Source of the DNA: an uncultured beta proteobacterium
Lineage (GTDB): Bacteria > Pseudomonadota > Gammaproteobacteria > Burkholderiales > Burkholderiaceae_C
DNA: 9,815 bases
Assembly: GCA_903927495.1 (NCBI GenBank)
Contig: CAIYNH010000677.1
Coordinates: 1 to 9,815, forward strand
Reading direction: 5' to 3'
Of the stretch, positions 6,613 to 9,815 are shown one piece after another (positions within the stretch are counted from its first letter, which is position 1; every line of letters starts with the position of its first letter). The position numbers and the translations under genes are program-made. The notes beneath the pieces were generated by a model, which saw nothing but the letters and a program-made list of their open reading frames with translations, ran no database searches and was not told where the DNA came from.

Positions 6613-8001
6613 ATGACAACAAATATGCAAAATATCCGATCTTGCGCTGTCGCTGGCAGCTTCTATCCTGGACAGGCTCAGTCTTTGTCAAACGATGTGC
6701 TGGCCATGCTGAATGCAACCGAGTTGAATGCTGATACGGCTGGCATAGCGCCCAAAGCCATCATCGTTCCACATGCCGGCTACATCTATTCTGGCAAAAC
6801 GGCGGCTCTTGCTTATGCACGACTTGTGAATGCACGAAAAACCATCCGTCGCGTGGTGTTACTGGGGCCTGTGCACCGTGTGCCTGTGCGAGGTCTGGCC
6901 TTGCCCGGAGCCGGTTTCTTTGCCACACCGTTGGGCAAGATAGAGCTTGACCAAGAAGCGATGGCCGCTATCGGTTCCCTGCGTCAAGTGGTGGTGAGCC
7001 CGGCGGCCCACGCGCAAGAACACTCACTGGAAGTGCAGTTGCCTTTTTTGCAGTTGGTGTTGGACGATTTCAAACTGGTACCACTGGCTGTGGGGGATGC
7101 AACGGCGGTTGAGGTTGCTCAGGTCTTGGAAGTGCTTTGGGGAGGCGACGAAACCTTGATCGTGATCAGTTCCGATCTGTCGCATTTTTTGCCCTATTCC
7201 AATGCCCAAGCGGTTGACCGTGTGACAGTGCAAAGTATTATGGATTTCAAGCCCATCATCGAGCACGAGCGAGCTTGTGGGGCTACGCCCATCAACGGCA
7301 TGCTATTGGCCGCCAGGCAACATCACCTGCAACTCCAACTCTTGGGCTTATGCAATTCAGGTGACACCGCTGGCGACAAGAATCGTGTGGTCGGGTACGC
7401 TTCTTTTGCGTTCAACCGGGAGCCCTCAATGTCCACAGAGCACACCACACCGGCCCAACAGGGGCGTGTCCTTCTGTCATTGGCCAGGGCGGCTATTTCA
7501 ACCGCTTTGGGTCGTCCCACTGTTATCTCTGAAGAGGGAGCCTGGCTGCAGAATTCCGGTGCCTGCTTTGTCACCTTGACCCAGCAAGGGCAACTGCGCG
7601 GTTGTATTGGTTCGCTCCAGCCGCATCGTTCCCTGCTGGCCGATGTGAAGTCAAACGCGGTCGCAGCGGCCTTGCAAGATCCACGATTCGCAGCGTTGCC
7701 CCTGAGTGAACTGGAGGCGACTGCCATTGAAGTTTCCCTGTTGTCACCGTTGCAGGCGATGGCGTTTGATAGTGAAGAGAACGCACTGGTTCAGCTGCGC
7801 CCGGGTGTGGATGGTGTTGTGTTCGAATATCAGCGTTACCGCAGCACTTTTTTACCGCAAGTATGGGAACAATTGCCCACAGCGCGCGTGTTCATGGCCC
7901 ATCTCAAACAAAAGGCGGGCCTAGCACCGGACTTCTGGAACCCTGGCATTCGCCTGCTGCGTTACGGCGTCAGCAAATTCAAGGAAGTCGAGGCAATCTG
8001 A
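6613..8001 (+). CDS. Fused Memo-like and AMMECR1 domain protein (AmmeMemoRadiSam system proteins B and A)
   Basis: A 462-residue two-domain protein. Residues 1-268 are a Memo-like domain, related to extradiol dioxygenases: V-P-H-A-G (His54), G-P-V-H (His88), E-H-S-L-E (His137), S-S-D-L-S-H (Asp188, His191) and C-G-A-T-P (Cys222). These appear to match the conserved and metal-binding positions of human MEMO1 (His, His, Cys). After a linker (about 269-283), residues 284-462 are an AMMECR1 domain with the hallmark L-R-G-C-I-G-S at 328-334. The two families plus a radical SAM enzyme form the AmmeMemoRadiSam association; its reaction is not established to my knowledge. Fused B-A forms occur elsewhere, so the fusion is natural. 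The stop overlaps the next gene's start (TGATG). The start at 6613 has only a weak ribosome site; the in-frame ATG at 6625 is an alternative. GGGAG at 7418-7422 precedes an in-frame ATG at 7429 at the domain border. The protein looks cytoplasmic. Confidence 0.9.
   Translation: MTTNMQNIRSCAVAGSFYPGQAQSLSNDVLAMLNATELNADTAGIAPKAIIVPHAGYIYSGKTAALAYARLVNARKTIRRVVLLGPVHRVPVRGLALPGAGFFATPLGKIELDQEAMAAIGSLRQVVVSPAAHAQEHSLEVQLPFLQLVLDDFKLVPLAVGDATAVEVAQVLEVLWGGDETLIVISSDLSHFLPYSNAQAVDRVTVQSIMDFKPIIEHERACGATPINGMLLAARQHHLQLQLLGLCNSGDTAGDKNRVVGYASFAFNREPSMSTEHTTPAQQGRVLLSLARAAISTALGRPTVISEEGAWLQNSGACFVTLTQQGQLRGCIGSLQPHRSLLADVKSNAVAAALQDPRFAALPLSELEATAIEVSLLSPLQAMAFDSEENALVQLRPGVDGVVFEYQRYRSTFLPQVWEQLPTARVFMAHLKQKAGLAPDFWNPGIRLLRYGVSKFKEVEAI
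7418..7431 (+). promoter_or_regulatory. Internal ribosome binding site and ATG at the Memo/AMMECR1 domain border
   Basis: GGGAG (7418-7422) lies six bases before an in-frame ATG (7429-7431), codon 273 of the fused gene, in the linker between the two domains. Initiation here would give a 190-residue stand-alone AMMECR1 protein, close to that family's normal size. It could be a working second start or a relic of two formerly separate genes. Chance is also possible. Confidence 0.35.
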
Positions 8002-9074
8002 TGCAAGAATCTGGCTACCCCGCCCGGTACTGGCATGCCATAGAAGACGGACGCCTCCAGTGCGACTTGTGTCCACGCGACTGCAAGCTGCATGAGGGGC
8101 AGCGTGGTGCCTGCTTTGTGCGGGCGCGCCAGAACAATCAGATGATTCTCGCCACCTATGGGCGATCCTCTGGTTTTTGCATTGATCCGATCGAAAAAAA
8201 GCCGCTGAATCATTTTTACCCAGGAAGTAGCGTTTTGTCGTTTGGTACGGCGGGTTGCAATCTGACGTGCAAGTTTTGTCAGAACTGGGACATTAGCAAA
8301 TCACACGACATGGACCGATTGATGGCACAAGCCTCACCCGTAGCCATCGCCGATGCGGCGCTAAAGCACGCTTGCAAGAGTGTTGCTTTCACCTACAACG
8401 ACCCGGTGATCTTTGCCGAATACGCAATGGATGTGGCTGATGCCTGCCATGCTCGAGGCATTCAGACCGTGGCGGTGACGGCGGGATACATGCATGAAGA
8501 GCCTCGCAGCGATTTTTACGCGAAGATGGATGCGGCAAATGTCGATCTCAAGGCATTTACCGAAGATTTTTATTTCAAGTTGACTGGTTCACACCTGCAG
8601 CCGGTGCTCGAAACTTTGATTTACCTGAAACACAAAACCTCAGTATGGTTTGAAATTACCACCTTGCTGATACCGGGTTACAACGACTCAGACGAGGAAA
8701 TCACCGCAATGTGCCGATGGATCATGCAGTATCTTGGCTCTGATGTACCCATTCACTTCTCTGCCTTTCACCCGGATCACAAAATGCTCGCGGTGCCAGC
8801 GACACCGCCGGCCACGCTGTTTCGTGCGCGCAATATTGCAATGAACCAGGGGCTGCAATACGTCTACACCGGCAACGTCCACCACCAGGAAGGCGACACC
8901 AGCTATTGTTCAAATTGCAAAACGCCGCTGATCGTGCGCGACTGGTATCAGATTCATCGTTACCGAGTCACCGCGACGGGTCACTGCACCGAGTGTGGCA
9001 CAGCGATAGCCGGAAAGTTTGATGCTCAAGCTGGCGACTTTGGACGCAAGCGTGTTCCTATCGCCATCAGTTGA
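8001..9074 (+). CDS. AmmeMemoRadiSam system radical SAM enzyme
   Basis: A 357-residue radical SAM protein, partner of the Memo-AMMECR1 fusion. The cluster motif is C-N-L-T-C-K-F-C-Q-N-W with Cys86, Cys90 and Cys93, which would hold the 4Fe-4S cluster used to cleave S-adenosylmethionine. Upstream is a Cys-rich N-terminus (Cys21, 24, 28 and 38; C-D-L-C-P-R-D-C), as in relatives of pyruvate formate-lyase activating enzyme. The C-terminus has two CxxC pairs (303/306 and 329/332) that look like a zinc ribbon or an extra cluster site. The barrel region includes T-Y-N-D-P (131-135) and I-P-G-Y-N-D (224-229), typical of this subfamily. I chose the ATG at 8001, which overlaps the stop of the previous gene (TGATG) and has GAGG seven bases upstream. 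The frame is open further upstream, with an ATG at 7863, but that stretch is the fused gene read in another frame. The substrate is unknown. Confidence 0.93.
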   Translation: MQESGYPARYWHAIEDGRLQCDLCPRDCKLHEGQRGACFVRARQNNQMILATYGRSSGFCIDPIEKKPLNHFYPGSSVLSFGTAGCNLTCKFCQNWDISKSHDMDRLMAQASPVAIADAALKHACKSVAFTYNDPVIFAEYAMDVADACHARGIQTVAVTAGYMHEEPRSDFYAKMDAANVDLKAFTEDFYFKLTGSHLQPVLETLIYLKHKTSVWFEITTLLIPGYNDSDEEITAMCRWIMQYLGSDVPIHFSAFHPDHKMLAVPATPPATLFRARNIAMNQGLQYVYTGNVHHQEGDTSYCSNCKTPLIVRDWYQIHRYRVTATGHCTECGTAIAGKFDAQAGDFGRKRVPIAIS

Positions 9075-9121
9075 AATTGAAGATTAACCTGAAGATGCCT
9101 GCCTGAGCTCCCAGTTGGCCT

Positions 9122-9706
9122 TCACATCAATTCAAGAAATTCCAGTATTTCATCAAGATGTTGATCGAAGTCGCTCAGCGCATGGTCGCCGGCGGGCAGC
9201 AACTTGATGTTTGCGCCGGGGTAATGAGCGCTCATTTCACGCCAGTCAAGTACCTCGTCGCCCTTGGCGATCACCGCAAAGTAACGCTCCGGGTGACTGA
9301 TCATGGGTATTTCCTGGGCCCGTAACTCATCCACAAAAGTCGCATCGAACAGAAAGAGTTGTTGAGGTTCGTGCCACATAGTGTGTTCACCAATGTGCGC
9401 TGCCAGGTCACGCGCGGGTTGTACCGCCGGGTTAAGCAAAACCGCCTTGCAGTCCAGTTGCTCGGCTAGCCAGGTGGCATAAAACCCACCTAGCGATGAG
9501 CCCACCACGGCCATCGACTTTCTTGGCCAATCTGCAATCGTCTGCAGCACTTCATCCATCGCCAGCCTGGGAGATGCAAGCAGTGCCGGACACTGCCAGG
9601 TCACAAGGGGATGGCGATGAGCCACAGCAGCTGCTGTCAAGCGTGCCTTGTTTGACGCAGGTGATGATCGAAATCCGTGCAGGTAGAGCAAGTGGCTTGT
9701 AGGCAT
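9122..9706 (-). CDS. YqiA-like alpha/beta-hydrolase (UPF0227 type esterase)
   Basis: A small cytoplasmic alpha/beta-hydrolase of about 194 residues, the usual size of YqiA proteins. It shows Y-L-H-G-F-R-S-S near the N-terminus (oxyanion region), the nucleophile elbow G-S-S-L-G-G with the central serine at residue 71, an aspartate in A-K-G-D-E-V (residue 150) and a histidine in G-D-H-A-L-S-D-F (residue 175), giving a complete Ser-Asp-His triad. Members of this family hydrolyse short-chain or palmitoyl-CoA-type esters in vitro; the physiological substrate is unclear. The start at 9706 puts the first core strand (H-L-L-Y-L-H-G-F) at residue 5, as in the family. An upstream in-frame ATG at 9757 would add 17 residues without family resemblance and leave only five bases before the divergent gene, so I prefer the shorter form. 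It converges with the radical SAM gene across 47 bases with no obvious terminator. Confidence 0.85.
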   Translation of the reverse strand: MPTSHLLYLHGFRSSPASNKARLTAAAVAHRHPLVTWQCPALLASPRLAMDEVLQTIADWPRKSMAVVGSSLGGFYATWLAEQLDCKAVLLNPAVQPARDLAAHIGEHTMWHEPQQLFLFDATFVDELRAQEIPMISHPERYFAVIAKGDEVLDWREMSAHYPGANIKLLPAGDHALSDFDQHLDEILEFLELM

Positions 9707-9762
9707 GATGAAAGCATTATGGCCTGCGTCGGGATCGATCATTTCTGTGTTAAACATGAGGT

Positions 9763-9815
9763 ATGAACACTTCTATCAAAATTGATTTTGTATCCGACGT
9801 TTCCTGTCCTTGGTG
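9763..9815 (+). CDS. FrnE/DsbA-like thiol oxidoreductase, 5' fragment
   Basis: Seventeen complete codons run off the right edge, starting at the ATG 9763. The peptide I-D-F-V-S-D-V-S-C-P-W, with the next codon beginning TG, matches the beginning of FrnE-type DsbA-family proteins: a first beta strand and then the C-P-W-C redox motif of the thioredoxin fold. These are cytoplasmic relatives of DsbA, and no signal peptide precedes the strand here. GAGG at 9758-9761 is only one base from the ATG, so the ribosome site is not convincing. The gene is divergent from the YqiA-like esterase gene and would share an intergenic region of about 56 bases with it. Confidence 0.7.
   Translation, partial: MNTSIKIDFVSDVSCPW

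Noticed and set aside
7863..8000. N-terminal extension of the radical SAM gene from an upstream ATG
   Set aside because: It overlaps the AMMECR1 coding sequence in another frame and lacks family resemblance; the ATG at 8001 has GAGG and a TGATG junction.
9075..9121. Terminator between the convergent radical SAM and esterase genes
   Set aside because: No stem followed by a T-run could be found on either strand in these 47 bases.

Overview
The window looks like a proteobacterial chromosome, most likely a betaproteobacterium. This rests on family resemblance of the EamA transporter, the YqiA-like esterase and the FrnE-type DsbA start, and on moderate GC; no rRNA or other phylogenetic marker is present, so treat it as an inference. 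No tRNA, rRNA, CRISPR array, insertion sequence or prophage gene is visible.

Left half (1-5386, minus strand): one compact operon of four genes, read right to left. It encodes a MukF/MksF/JetA-like kleisin subunit, a MukE/MksE/JetB-like winged-helix subunit, a 944-residue SMC-like ATPase (MksB/JetC) and the first 191 codons of a MksG/JetD-like Toprim nuclease that runs off the left edge. The first two genes are 10 bases apart; the other two junctions are ATGA stop/start overlaps. The order and types match the condensin-like MksFEBG/Wadjet systems, which in other bacteria recognise and cut small circular DNA such as plasmids. The SMC arm is short and its head sequence resembles MksB more than the type I Wadjet JetC proteins.

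Middle (5387-6464): an intergenic region of about 190 bases with a candidate promoter for the operon, then a divergently oriented EamA-family membrane transporter on the plus strand whose reading frame stays open upstream of its first usable start codon.

Right half (6465-9074, plus strand): a two-gene AmmeMemoRadiSam module. The first gene is a natural fusion of a Memo-like domain and an AMMECR1 domain; the second is the partner radical SAM enzyme, joined by a TGATG stop/start overlap. The biochemical role of this widespread triad is unsettled as far as I know. A leader hairpin precedes the module, and an internal ribosome binding site plus ATG sits exactly at the Memo/AMMECR1 boundary.

Far right (9122-9815): a YqiA-type alpha/beta-hydrolase on the minus strand, convergent with the radical SAM gene, and, divergent from it, the first 17 codons of a FrnE/DsbA-like oxidoreductase cut by the right edge within its CPW(C) motif.

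The most notable contents are the complete-looking Mks/Wadjet-type operon and the fused AmmeMemoRadiSam module. Nothing in the sequence ties the two functionally.
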